DNA of 64,000 bases from positions 1,977,501 to 2,041,500 of the forward strand of contig NZ_CP065511.1 of the NCBI RefSeq assembly GCF_022811925.1, written 5' to 3'. The notes beneath the pieces were generated by a model. It was not told where the DNA came from, made no database searches, and saw nothing but the letters and a program-made list of their open reading frames with translations. The first letter of the stretch is position 1. Every line of letters begins with the position of its first letter. A program made the translations under genes and the position numbers. This document shows positions 52,100 to 61,266 of this stretch, piece after piece. This DNA comes from Cytobacillus oceanisediminis (lineage in GTDB: Bacteria > Bacillota > Bacilli > Bacillales > Cytobacillaceae).

Positions 52100-55000
52100 T
52101 TGTTTTTAAAAAGGCTTGATGTTATTGGATTTAAGTCATTTGCTGAACGGATAACGGTTGATTTTGTTCCTGGCGTCACGGCAGTTGTAGGTCCAAATGG
52201 AAGCGGAAAAAGCAATATTACAGATGCAATACGCTGGGTATTGGGTGAACAATCAGCTAAGTCCCTTCGCGGCTCGAAAATGGAGGATGTCATTTTTGCT
52301 GGAAGTGATTCCCGGAGAGCGCAGAATTTTGCTGAGGTGACGCTGACCCTTGATAACGGAGATCAGGGTCTGCCGATCGAATACAGCGAAGTCAGTGTTA
52401 CAAGAAGGGTCTACCGATCTGGAGACAGTGAATACCTAATCAATAAGCAAACATGCAGACTTAAAGATATCGTAGATTTATTTATGGATTCAGGCCTTGG
52501 CAGGGAAGCTTTTTCAATCATAAGCCAGGGCAGGGTTGAAGAAATTCTAAACAGCAAAGCTGAAGAACGCAGGACCATATTCGAAGAAGCGGCAGGCGTA
52601 CTTAAATATAAGACAAGAAAGAAAAAAGCGGAAGGCAAACTTTCTGAAACCCAGGATAATTTAAACAGGGTGAATGATATTCTTCATGAACTGGAAAGCC
52701 AGGTAGAGCCTTTGAAAATTCAGGCTTCGATTGCGAAAGATTATCTGCATCAGAAGGAAGAGCTGGAGAAAATAGAAGTTGCCCTTACAGTTTATGAGAT
52801 AGAGGAACTGCATTCAAAATGGGAGCAGCTTTCACGTCAGCTTGAACAGCATACTGAAGATGAAATGAAGCTATCGGCAGTTATCCAGAACAAAGAAGCG
52901 AAAATGGAAGAGTTAAAGGATCATATTTCCGCAATTGATGAATCAGTAAATGATTTGCAGGACGTCCTCCTTCATGCCAGTGAAGAGCTGGAAAAACTGG
53001 AAGGCAGAAAAGAAGTCCTAAAAGAGCGAAAAAAAAATGCCAGCCAGAATAAAGACCAGCTTCATAGAAACATGGAAGAACTTTCTATGAAGATAACTGA
53101 GTTAAAAGAGCAGGAAGAAAAGCAGTCGGCTCTAAAGGGGAAAGTGAAGACAGAAGCAGTTAAGCTTCAGAAAGCATTAAAGGAAAAGCAGGATCAGCTC
53201 AAACTCTTCAGTGAAAATACGGAAGAAAAAATTGAATCGCTGAAAAGTGATTATATTGAAGTGTTAAATAGCCAGGCGGCTTCAAGAAACGAACTGCAGA
53301 ATATTGATCAGCAGCTGAGCCAGCAGGGTCAGCGCAGCTCTAAGCTTGAAATGGATAACGAAAAGTATATTGCCGACCGCAAGAAAAACGAAGAGAAAAA
53401 ACAAAAGATACAATCAGACCTTGAAAGCCTGCAAAAGGAATTAGAGAGTCAGGTACATGTATTCCGAACTGAAGACCGCAAGCTTGAATCATTAAAGAAT
53501 AATTATCAAAAGCAGGAAAAAACATTGTATCAGGCTTATCAGTATTTGCAGCAGGCAAAGTCCAGGCAGGAAATGCTTGAAGAAATGGAAGAAGACTTTT
53601 CGGGCTTTTTCCAAGGGGTAAAGGAAGTATTGAAAGCAAGGGGCAGCAAGCTGCAGGGAATTGAAGGAGCGGTAGCGGAATTAATTCAGGTGCCAAAAGA
53701 ATACGAAACGGCGATTGAAACTGCTCTTGGCGGTGCCATGCAGCATATCATCGTACAGAATGAGCAGGATGGGAGAAGTGCCATCCAATTCCTGAAAAAG
53801 AATTCATACGGCAGAGCAACTTTCCTGCCGTTAAGCGTAGTGAAGGGGAAAAAGCTTAACACCGGGCAACTGCAATCGGTTCAAGGCCACCCCGCCTTTA
53901 TTGGTGAAGCTGCTTCACTGATCCAGTTTGAAGGAAGGCATCAGTCCGCTATTGAAAACTTGCTTGGCAATGTGATTATTTCCCGGGACCTTAAAGGAGC
54001 CAATGAACTGGCGAAGCTGCTTCAATACCGTGTGAGACTCGTTACAATTGATGGAGATGTGGTGAATCCCGGCGGATCCATGACCGGCGGAGCTGTGAAA
54101 CAGAAAAGCACTTCAATCCTTTCACGTAAAGGTGAACTTGAAGAGCTGAAATCCCGAATTGTGGATATGGAATCCAAAACAGCTAATCTTGAAAAACAAG
54201 TGAAACTGCAAAAAAGCGAAATTCAAAAACAGGAAACACGAATTGAACAGCTTAGAAAAACTGGTGAAGAGCTTCGTTTGATGGAACAGAAGGTAAAAGG
54301 AGAGCTTCTAGAAGTAGAGTTTGAGGAGAAAAGCATTAATGAGCGCCTATCTCTTTATGATATGGACAAAGCACAGTTTTCGGAAGATAGAGAAAGACTG
54401 CTGATCAGAAAGAGTGAGCTGGCAGATCTATTGGAGCAGCAGCAAAAACAAATAGCTGATCTTGATAATGAGATTAAAGCATTAACAGAAAGAAAAAACA
54501 CCCAGCAGACGTCAAAGGAAACTGTGGTATCTGAAATAAATGAGCTGAAAATCAGCTTCGCTTCCAAGAGTGAGCAGTTGAATCATGCTGAGGACAAGCT
54601 AGCCGCAATAAATTCAGAGCTTGCTGTTAACAGGGAAAAGCTGAAGACAGTAAAAGAAGATTTAGAATTGCTCTCATCCGAAATGACGAATAGCTCTTCA
54701 GGTGAGCAGCATCTGGAAGAGGCAGCACAGCAAAAATTAAAGGAAAAGAATGAAACGCTTGAATTAATTGCTTCAAGAAGGGATGAGCGCTTAAAGCTCC
54801 AAACATCTTTAGAGGACCTGGAACTTGAGGCAAAAGAATTAAAACGCCAGCATAAAGGTCTGGTAGAAGTTTTGAAAGATGAGGAAGTTAAGCAGAACCG
54901 GCTGGATGTTGAGCTGGAAAATAGGCTGAATCATTTAAGGGAAGAATACTTGCTGTCTTTTGAAGGTGCTAAAGAAGAATACCCGCTGCAGATTGAGATT

Positions 55001-55666
55001 GACGAAGCACGAAAAAAAGTAAAACTCATAAAGCTGGCAATCGAAGAGCTTGGGGCTGTAAACCTCGGAGCAATCGAAGAATACGACAGAGTATCTGAAC
55101 GATATGAATTCCTGCTTGAACAAAAAACAGACCTTCAAGAAGCGAAAGATACGTTATTCCAGGTTATTGATGAAATGGATGTTGAAATGAAAAGGCGATT
55201 TGAAGAAACGTTCGAAGGTATCCGTTTTCATTTTGAGTCGGTTTTCCAATCTTTATTCGGTGGCGGCAGAGCCGATTTACGCTTGACCCAGCCTGATGAT
55301 TTATTGAATACTGGTGTGGAAATTGTCGCACAGCCTCCAGGCAAGAAACTGCAAAACCTTGGATTATTATCGGGGGGAGAAAGGGCGCTTACAGCAATTG
55401 CATTGCTATTTTCCATTTTGAAAGTCCGTCCTGTTCCATTCTGTATTCTCGATGAAGTAGAGGCAGCTTTGGATGAAGCGAACGTCCAAAGGTTCAGCCA
55501 ATACTTAAAGAGATACAGCGACGAAACCCAGTTCATCGTGATCACCCACAGAAAAGGAACAATGGAAGAAGCGGATGTCCTTTACGGTGTAACCATGCAG
55601 GAATCCGGTGTTTCCAAACTGGTATCTGTGCGTCTGGAAGAAACCAGGGAATTAATTACTCAATAG
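52100..55666 (+). CDS. smc: Chromosome segregation protein SMC
   Basis: An 1188-residue condensin ATPase. The head has Walker A (GPNGSGKSN near residue 32), the long coiled coils (about 170-500 and 670-1010) flank the hinge (about 515-665, with GDVVNPGGSMTGGA), and the C-terminal half-head has the signature LLSGGERALTAIALLFS and Walker B ILDEVEAALDEAN. With ScpA and ScpB it extrudes DNA loops from parS sites. The start is TTG 52100, giving the invariant FLKRLDVIGFKSFAER; GGGGGAGC lies just upstream. Confidence 0.97.
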   Translation: MFLKRLDVIGFKSFAERITVDFVPGVTAVVGPNGSGKSNITDAIRWVLGEQSAKSLRGSKMEDVIFAGSDSRRAQNFAEVTLTLDNGDQGLPIEYSEVSVTRRVYRSGDSEYLINKQTCRLKDIVDLFMDSGLGREAFSIISQGRVEEILNSKAEERRTIFEEAAGVLKYKTRKKKAEGKLSETQDNLNRVNDILHELESQVEPLKIQASIAKDYLHQKEELEKIEVALTVYEIEELHSKWEQLSRQLEQHTEDEMKLSAVIQNKEAKMEELKDHISAIDESVNDLQDVLLHASEELEKLEGRKEVLKERKKNASQNKDQLHRNMEELSMKITELKEQEEKQSALKGKVKTEAVKLQKALKEKQDQLKLFSENTEEKIESLKSDYIEVLNSQAASRNELQNIDQQLSQQGQRSSKLEMDNEKYIADRKKNEEKKQKIQSDLESLQKELESQVHVFRTEDRKLESLKNNYQKQEKTLYQAYQYLQQAKSRQEMLEEMEEDFSGFFQGVKEVLKARGSKLQGIEGAVAELIQVPKEYETAIETALGGAMQHIIVQNEQDGRSAIQFLKKNSYGRATFLPLSVVKGKKLNTGQLQSVQGHPAFIGEAASLIQFEGRHQSAIENLLGNVIISRDLKGANELAKLLQYRVRLVTIDGDVVNPGGSMTGGAVKQKSTSILSRKGELEELKSRIVDMESKTANLEKQVKLQKSEIQKQETRIEQLRKTGEELRLMEQKVKGELLEVEFEEKSINERLSLYDMDKAQFSEDRERLLIRKSELADLLEQQQKQIADLDNEIKALTERKNTQQTSKETVVSEINELKISFASKSEQLNHAEDKLAAINSELAVNREKLKTVKEDLELLSSEMTNSSSGEQHLEEAAQQKLKEKNETLELIASRRDERLKLQTSLEDLELEAKELKRQHKGLVEVLKDEEVKQNRLDVELENRLNHLREEYLLSFEGAKEEYPLQIEIDEARKKVKLIKLAIEELGAVNLGAIEEYDRVSERYEFLLEQKTDLQEAKDTLFQVIDEMDVEMKRRFEETFEGIRFHFESVFQSLFGGGRADLRLTQPDDLLNTGVEIVAQPPGKKLQNLGLLSGGERALTAIALLFSILKVRPVPFCILDEVEAALDEANVQRFSQYLKRYSDETQFIVITHRKGTMEEADVLYGVTMQESGVSKLVSVRLEETRELITQ

Positions 55667-55739
55667 CAGCTTTAATGCGGGACAGCGCATAACACCTGTT
55701 CCGCGCTTATACATATTGCTTTTATAAGGAAGTGAAAAC

Positions 55740-56744
55740 ATGAGTTTCTTTAAAAAACTAAAAGAAAAAATCACAATGCAGACAGATAGTGTTACTGAAA
55801 AGTTTAAAGACGGATTAACCAAAACGCGCGATAATTTTTCAAATAAGGTAAATGACCTTGTTTCCAGGTACCGTAAAGTGGATGAGGAATTTTTTGAGGA
55901 ACTGGAAGAAATCTTAATTGGGGCGGATGTCGGATTTGACACTGTCATGGAACTGGTGGAAGAGCTGAGAAGGGAAGTAAAGCGCAAGAATATTCAGGAT
56001 CCTCGCGATGTGCAGGCTGTCATCTCAGAGAAGCTTGTAGAAATATATGACAGCGCAGGCGAAACCTCCACAGAATTAAATATTCAGGCAGAGGGACTAA
56101 CGGTTATCCTGTTTGTTGGTGTTAACGGAGTCGGAAAAACGACGACGATCGGAAAACTTGCCCATAAGTTCAAAAATGAAGGGAAAAATGTCCTGCTTGC
56201 AGCAGGCGATACCTTCCGTGCAGGAGCGATTGAACAGCTTGAGGTGTGGGGCGAACGTGTCGGCGTTGATGTCATTAAGCAGGGAGCTGGCTCTGACCCT
56301 GCAGCTGTCATGTATGATGCCGTTCAATCTGCAAAGTCGCGCAAAGCCGATATTTTAATATGTGACACTGCGGGACGCCTGCAGAACAAAGTCAATCTGA
56401 TGAAAGAATTGGAGAAAGTTAAGCGTGTAATTGAAAGGGAAGTACCTGGTGCCCCGCATGAGGTATTGCTTGTTCTTGACGCTACAACTGGACAAAATGC
56501 CATGATTCAGGCTAAGACCTTCAAGGAAGCCACTAATGTTTCTGGTATTGTTCTTACAAAGCTGGATGGAACTGCAAAGGGCGGCATCGTTCTTGCAATC
56601 AGAAATGAACTTGAAATCCCGGTGAAATTTGTAGGCTTAGGAGAAAAAATGGATGACCTGCAGGAATTCAATGCAGAACAGTATGTCTATGGACTCTTTG
56701 CCGACATAGTCGAAAAAGAAGCAGAAGAAGAAGAGGAAGAATAA
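55740..56744 (+). CDS. ftsY: Signal recognition particle receptor FtsY
   Basis: A 334-residue SRP GTPase that docks ribosome-SRP complexes at the membrane. The N-terminal SRP54_N helical bundle is followed by the NG domain with G1 [34 protein letters not shown] and [10 protein letters not shown]. The acidic N-terminal A domain of E. coli is absent, as usual in Bacilli. In B. subtilis ylxM and ffh follow; here a terminator and an unrelated gene block come next. Confidence 0.97.
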   Translation: MSFFKKLKEKITMQTDSVTEKFKDGLTKTRDNFSNKVNDLVSRYRKVDEEFFEELEEILIGADVGFDTVMELVEELRREVKRKNIQDPRDVQAVISEKLVEIYDSAGETSTELNIQAEGLTVILFVGVNGVGKTTTIGKLAHKFKNEGKNVLLAAGDTFRAGAIEQLEVWGERVGVDVIKQGAGSDPAAVMYDAVQSAKSRKADILICDTAGRLQNKVNLMKELEKVKRVIEREVPGAPHEVLLVLDATTGQNAMIQAKTFKEATNVSGIVLTKLDGTAKGGIVLAIRNELEIPVKFVGLGEKMDDLQEFNAEQYVYGLFADIVEKEAEEEEEE

Positions 56745-56754
56745 GAATTGATAA

Positions 56755-56788
56755 ACAGCCGGAGAGCGAGTTCTCCGGCTGTTTTTTT
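56755..56788 (+). terminator. Intrinsic terminator after ftsY
   Basis: ACAGCCGGAGA and TCTCCGGCTGT form a perfect 11-bp stem around GCGAGT, followed by seven T. Confidence 0.93.
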
Positions 56789-56826
56789 ATCTTGGAAATG
56801 ATATAAATTTTAATATAAAAAATAGT

Positions 56827-56861
56827 TTGAAATTTATATTTTTTAGTGTAAAATTACACTA
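56827..56861 (+). promoter_or_regulatory. Promoter and palindromic operator of the MoxR/ABC block
   Basis: TTGAAA (56827-56832), 16 bp and TAAAAT (56849-56854) form a good sigma-A promoter. TAGTGTAAAATTACACTA (56844-56861) is a perfect 18-bp palindrome that covers the -10 box, a classic repressor position. The core AGTGTA/TACACT recalls GntR-family (YtrA-like) sites, but I cannot name the regulator. About 190 bases separate it from the first gene; that leader contains a CTGACAAA/TTTGTCAG inverted repeat (56889/56925). Confidence 0.6.
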
Positions 56862-57049
56862 CGTTGATAAATTTCTTTCAAATCAGGTCTGACAAACTAA
56901 TTAAATAAGTATCCACAGGAACTTTTTGTCAGTAAGCTGCGTCTATACTATGGAAGAAGTCATCAGACTGGCAATAATTTATAGTTATAAAGACTGCCTA
57001 TAAAAAAACAAAAGGCTGATACTTACGATTTTTAATGGGGGAGATTGGG

Positions 57050-59425
57050 TTGCACGGAAAATTAAAAGTGATCATTATGGCTTTATTCTGCTTTGTGTTA
57101 ATGTTTCATCCATTCCAATCAGCAGAAGCTGCCAGCACAGACATCAAAGTTTCTCTAGATGAGGGCTTTGGCGGAAAAGTGAAAAGAGGAGAGGGGTTCC
57201 CTCTGCGGATTAAGATGGAAAATTCAGGTGAGGCATTTAGCGGGAATTTGCTGATAAGTTACCATCCATCCTACAATACGAGCGGTACGGTTACTGTAAA
57301 AGTAGAGCTTCCTGCCGGAACAGCTAAGGAATACCTGGTTTCCATCCCAGGCATGACGGAGGATCACCCTTCCATGTATCAGAACATTCCATTGCTGACT
57401 CTTTATGAAGGAGATTGGAAAGACGGAAAAAAGGTTAGTTTTAAAGGTGAAAATACATTAAAGCCAAAATTTATAGATATGGCAACTGAAGTAATTGGTG
57501 TTCTCAGTGAGAACTATGACCGTGTAAAAGAATTAAGGACGCTTCCTTCCAAATCGATGATTGAACTTAATAAAGAAGATTTGCCGGATGACGCAACAGG
57601 ATTGGAAACGCTTGATTATTTGCTGATTGATGAATACAAGATTTCCCAGCTTAGTGACAAACAGCAAAAAGCTATAAGGGACTGGGTTTACAACGGTGGA
57701 GCATTGATTGCCGGAGGCGGACCTGATGCAAGCGGCGCCTTTGGAGAGCTATATTCTTTGCTGCCAATGAAATCTGAAAACGAGGCCGCCGGTGCAGTGA
57801 AATTCCTGCAGGCAGCAAAGGGAGAGGAGCCGGATTTTAAAGAGCTAAACTTCTTTACTGGTCCAATTGATACGGGTGCAGAAGTTATCGCTGAAAGCGG
57901 TGATCTTCCAGCAGCATTGAAAAAGGAGTATGGAAGCGGGACGATCTTGCAGACAGCTTTTTCACTGGGAGATGAGCCTTTATCTTCATGGCAGGGATAC
58001 GACATATGGTTTGCAGAATTTATTAATCAGGCAACTGGTGCCGGCGTTGGATCCAGCCCATATTCTCAGGATTACCTGGACCAGCTGTATTGGGAATTTG
58101 CAGAAGTGAATGAATTCTTTCCTGCATCCAATTTTTCAATCGGGCAGCTTATTGGACTTTTTGCCGGTTATATTATTCTGATAGTGCCTGTTCTTTATTT
58201 TGTATTAAGAAAGCTTGATAAACGGGAGCATTCCTGGTGGATCATTCCTTCCATAGCCATATTAATGGGTGCAGCTGTCTTTGGAATGGGGGCTAAAGAT
58301 AGAATTTCTCAGCCGCAGCTGAACCAGATGGGGATATATAAAGTGAATAACAATCTGCTTACCGGTTATCAGGCTTCAACCCTGCTGTCAAATAAAAGCG
58401 GTGAATATATCCTCTCAATGCCAAAAGGCGAATTTAATGCAGTGGTTTATTCAAACAATTCCACTTCAACTGATCCCCTTAAAGGCGGAATCATGGCTGA
58501 AAAAGTAAAAAACAATGAGATTATTTTCCCTGAGGTAGAATATTGGTCATCCAAAACAATTTACGGAAAGGCCCAAACAGAAATCAATGAGAAGTTTAAA
58601 GCGGACCTCACCCTTAAGGAAAAAAGATTAACTGGAACAATCAAAAACGAAAGTAAGTATGATTTTGAAGACTTATATATTTGGTCAGGCAATGAAGCAA
58701 TTAAATTAGGGCCAATCAAGAAAGATGAGACAATTAAAGTGGATAAAACCATAAAGCAGTCCCTGCTGAGCAGACCATATGGAGGAACTTTTAATGTGGC
58801 ATACCCTGCCAATGGTCAAAATGATATAAATAGGTTAAGAAGAGAAAAGCTTGAATACGCCTCCACTACATTTCTGCTTGGGGATGTTGCTCAGCCAGTC
58901 CTTGCAGGCATTACAAAAGAATCAATTATTGATGTAGCAATGAGAGGGAAGAAGGAAAAACAGAATAACACAAATATGATCCTTCAGCCATTTGAGGCCA
59001 TAAATGAGTTCTCCGGATCCTTTACACTGAAAGATGGAATGATGGCAGCTGATTGGAATGTGATTCAGGGCCAGATTTATGAAAAAGGCATGGGGAGCAC
59101 GAATGCAGAAATGATGCTTGAAGACGGAGAATATGAATATACTCTCAGCCTTCCGAAGCAGCTAAAAGAGAAAACATATAGATTAGAAGAAATCTCGGTA
59201 AGGATCAATAGCCAAAACGTACAGTATTCGATAAAAAACCATAAAACTGGTGAGTGGCTGCCGATTGAACCGGATCAAAGGAGCATAAAGCTGACAAGTA
59301 AAGATGACTTAATCCAGTTTGTTTCAAAAGAAGGCCGTTTTATTATGAAGCTGAATAAATCAGCTCAGGGTGATCCTTTCGTTCAATTGCCGGCTGTTAC
59401 GATCAAAGGGGAGGTGGCAAAATGA
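57050..59425 (+). CDS. Large secreted, membrane-anchored protein with GATase-like domain (GldG-like)
   Basis: A protein of 791 residues that I cannot assign to a named gene. It has a signal peptide (MHGKLKVIIMALFCFVLMF... cut after SAEA), a beta-rich domain (about 25-150), a class I glutamine-amidotransferase-like domain (about 155-250, with YLLIDEYKISQLSD and GGALIAGGGPDASG), two membrane helices (about 360-388 and 395-415), and a large C-terminal extracytoplasmic domain. The layout resembles partner proteins of GldA/GldF-type ABC transporters. I prefer the TTG at 57050, behind GGGGGAGA (57037-57044); an ATG at 57035 has no ribosome site. It overlaps the ABC ATPase by four bases. Confidence 0.7.
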   Translation: MHGKLKVIIMALFCFVLMFHPFQSAEAASTDIKVSLDEGFGGKVKRGEGFPLRIKMENSGEAFSGNLLISYHPSYNTSGTVTVKVELPAGTAKEYLVSIPGMTEDHPSMYQNIPLLTLYEGDWKDGKKVSFKGENTLKPKFIDMATEVIGVLSENYDRVKELRTLPSKSMIELNKEDLPDDATGLETLDYLLIDEYKISQLSDKQQKAIRDWVYNGGALIAGGGPDASGAFGELYSLLPMKSENEAAGAVKFLQAAKGEEPDFKELNFFTGPIDTGAEVIAESGDLPAALKKEYGSGTILQTAFSLGDEPLSSWQGYDIWFAEFINQATGAGVGSSPYSQDYLDQLYWEFAEVNEFFPASNFSIGQLIGLFAGYIILIVPVLYFVLRKLDKREHSWWIIPSIAILMGAAVFGMGAKDRISQPQLNQMGIYKVNNNLLTGYQASTLLSNKSGEYILSMPKGEFNAVVYSNNSTSTDPLKGGIMAEKVKNNEIIFPEVEYWSSKTIYGKAQTEINEKFKADLTLKEKRLTGTIKNESKYDFEDLYIWSGNEAIKLGPIKKDETIKVDKTIKQSLLSRPYGGTFNVAYPANGQNDINRLRREKLEYASTTFLLGDVAQPVLAGITKESIIDVAMRGKKEKQNNTNMILQPFEAINEFSGSFTLKDGMMAADWNVIQGQIYEKGMGSTNAEMMLEDGEYEYTLSLPKQLKEKTYRLEEISVRINSQNVQYSIKNHKTGEWLPIEPDQRSIKLTSKDDLIQFVSKEGRFIMKLNKSAQGDPFVQLPAVTIKGEVAK

Positions 59426-60357
59426 TCGAAATTATTGATTTATCGAAAAGATACGGAAAATTTACAGCAATTGATTCTTTAAATTTAAATATAGAAAAAG
59501 GCAGTGTATTTGGTTTTGTCGGACAGAATGGCGCAGGAAAATCCACAACCTTCTCCATTTTAGCAACCTTACTTGCCCCCACTTTGGGCTCTGCTTACGT
59601 AAACGGGTATGATGTTCAAAAGGAGCCAAAGCTCGTGAGGAAGCAGATTGGCTATATGCCGGATTTCTTCGGGGTTTATGACCAGCTTAAGGCTGATGAA
59701 TATCTGCACTTCTACGGTGCGAGTTACGGCATACCATTAGCAGAACGCGAGAAGCTGATTCCGCAGCTTCTCGACCTAGTTAACTTGTCAAATAAAAGAG
59801 AGTCATATGTAGACCTATTATCAAGAGGCATGAAGCAGCGTCTCTGCCTGGCCAGGTGCCTTATCCATGATCCTGAAGTGCTGATTCTGGATGAACCTGC
59901 ATCAGGACTTGACCCAAGAGCAAGGGTTGAAATGAGGGAAATATTAAAAGAATTGAAAAACATGGGCAAAACAATTTTAATATCTTCACATATTCTGCCT
60001 GAACTTGCAGAAATGTGCGATACCATCGGCATTATTGACCAGGGAAAACTGGTGGCTCAGGGGTCTGTTGCTGATATTCAGTCACAGCTGAGGGGAGAAA
60101 GGCTGATTATTGTAAAAGTTCATGGAAGTGCAGAAAAGGCCGTCTCCTTTTTTGAAGATGATCCTAATATATTCAAATTGGCTTTGCTTGAAGAGGGAGC
60201 ATCTTTTCAGTTTATTTATAAAGGGACAGCTGAAGAACAAACAGAACTGCTGAAAAGAGCCATTTTAAATAATTTGGCGATCACCAGCTTTGCTGAAGCA
60301 GAAACGGATCTGGAAGATGTCTTTATGGAAATTACAAAGGGAGTTGAGCTGACATGA
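59422..60357 (+). CDS. ABC transporter ATP-binding protein (ABC-2 export type)
   Basis: A 311-residue ATPase subunit with Walker A GQNGAGKSTT near residue 35, the ABC signature in LSRGMKQRLCLARCL, Walker B LILDEPASGLDPRAR and the H-loop SSHILPE. The extra C-terminal 80 residues are typical of drug- or polysaccharide-type ABC-2 exporters and of gliding protein GldA. The substrate is unknown. It overlaps both neighbours by four bases, so the secreted protein, ATPase and permease are almost certainly made together and form one complex. Confidence 0.9.
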   Translation: MIEIIDLSKRYGKFTAIDSLNLNIEKGSVFGFVGQNGAGKSTTFSILATLLAPTLGSAYVNGYDVQKEPKLVRKQIGYMPDFFGVYDQLKADEYLHFYGASYGIPLAEREKLIPQLLDLVNLSNKRESYVDLLSRGMKQRLCLARCLIHDPEVLILDEPASGLDPRARVEMREILKELKNMGKTILISSHILPELAEMCDTIGIIDQGKLVAQGSVADIQSQLRGERLIIVKVHGSAEKAVSFFEDDPNIFKLALLEEGASFQFIYKGTAEEQTELLKRAILNNLAITSFAEAETDLEDVFMEITKGVELT

Positions 60358-61202
60358 AGAATTTAGTTGTAAATCCTGTTCTGAATAAAGAGTTTAAGCT
60401 CCGCTTCCGCAGTTTTAAAAGCTACCTGGGGGTACTCTTTTACCTCTTGGCATTAGGGCTGATCATTGTTGGTTTTATCTTTATAGAATCATTGTCAAAT
60501 AACATGCAGGGCTTTTTTAAACCTGATCAGAGCCGGACAATGTTTATGGTTCTATCTATATTGCAGCTTGGCTTAATTCTGTTTATTACTCCCGGTCTGA
60601 CAGCTGGGGTTATCAGCAGTGAAAGAGAGAGGCAGACCTTAAATATCATGCTCACGACGACCCAAAGCTCTTCAAGCATTATATTGAGCAAGCTGATCTC
60701 TTCCATTTCATATTTGATTTTGCTTATTGCGGCAAGTTTGCCTCTTTATAGCTTTGTATTTTTATTTGGAGGTATTTCCCCAGGTCAGCTGCTTACGACA
60801 ATGGGATTTTATTTATTTACAATCCTGGTTTATGGAAGCATCGGGGTCTTATTTTCAACGCTCATTAGAAAAACAATTGTCTCGATGGTTACCACCTATG
60901 GGGTTACTTTATTTCTAGCAGGAGGAACGGCATTCCTGACTTTGATTTTTATGCAATTAACCAATGCATATGGCTATACAGGGACTCAGCCAACAAATCC
61001 TCTTGCATACTTCCCGGCTATGCTCAATCCGGTCATTATTCTGATGAGCACCTTTGAGCCGGAAATGACCAATGAAATTACTAGATCAACAGGCATTGAA
61101 TTTCCTTTATGGATTTCATACTTAATTTCGTACACATTGATTTTCATTGGAGCTATTCTGCTGAGCATAAAAAAACTCCGTCCCAATATGAAAAAGGGCT
61201 AG
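60354..61202 (+). CDS. ABC-2 type transporter permease
   Basis: A 282-residue membrane protein with six predicted helices (about 20-45, 66-90, 115-140, 146-170, 175-200 and 255-275). The loop ISSERERQTLNIMLTT after helix 2 is typical of ABC-2 permeases. An extracytoplasmic loop lies between helices 5 and 6. It is the only permease in the block, so it probably works as a homodimer with the preceding ATPase. Substrate not predictable. Confidence 0.88.
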   Translation: MKNLVVNPVLNKEFKLRFRSFKSYLGVLFYLLALGLIIVGFIFIESLSNNMQGFFKPDQSRTMFMVLSILQLGLILFITPGLTAGVISSERERQTLNIMLTTTQSSSSIILSKLISSISYLILLIAASLPLYSFVFLFGGISPGQLLTTMGFYLFTILVYGSIGVLFSTLIRKTIVSMVTTYGVTLFLAGGTAFLTLIFMQLTNAYGYTGTQPTNPLAYFPAMLNPVIILMSTFEPEMTNEITRSTGIEFPLWISYLISYTLIFIGAILLSIKKLRPNMKKG

Positions 61203-61210
61203 TATTTATT

Positions 61211-61240
61211 CGGGCAAATCCCTGGAGACGGGATTGCCCG
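61211..61240 (+). other. Intergenic hairpin inside the block
   Basis: CGGGCAAATCCC and GGGATTGCCCG pair with one bulged A around a 7-base loop. It looks like a terminator stem but is followed by TAAATTTTAAT, not a T-run, so it may be a processing or mRNA-stability site between permease and next gene. Confidence 0.55.
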
Positions 61241-61266
61241 TAAATTTTAATAAGGGAATGATATCG

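Noticed and set aside
56926..56949. TTGTCA and TATACT as promoter of the MoxR/ABC block
   Set aside because: The spacing is 12 bp, too short; TTGAAA-16-TAAAAT at 56827-56854 is better.
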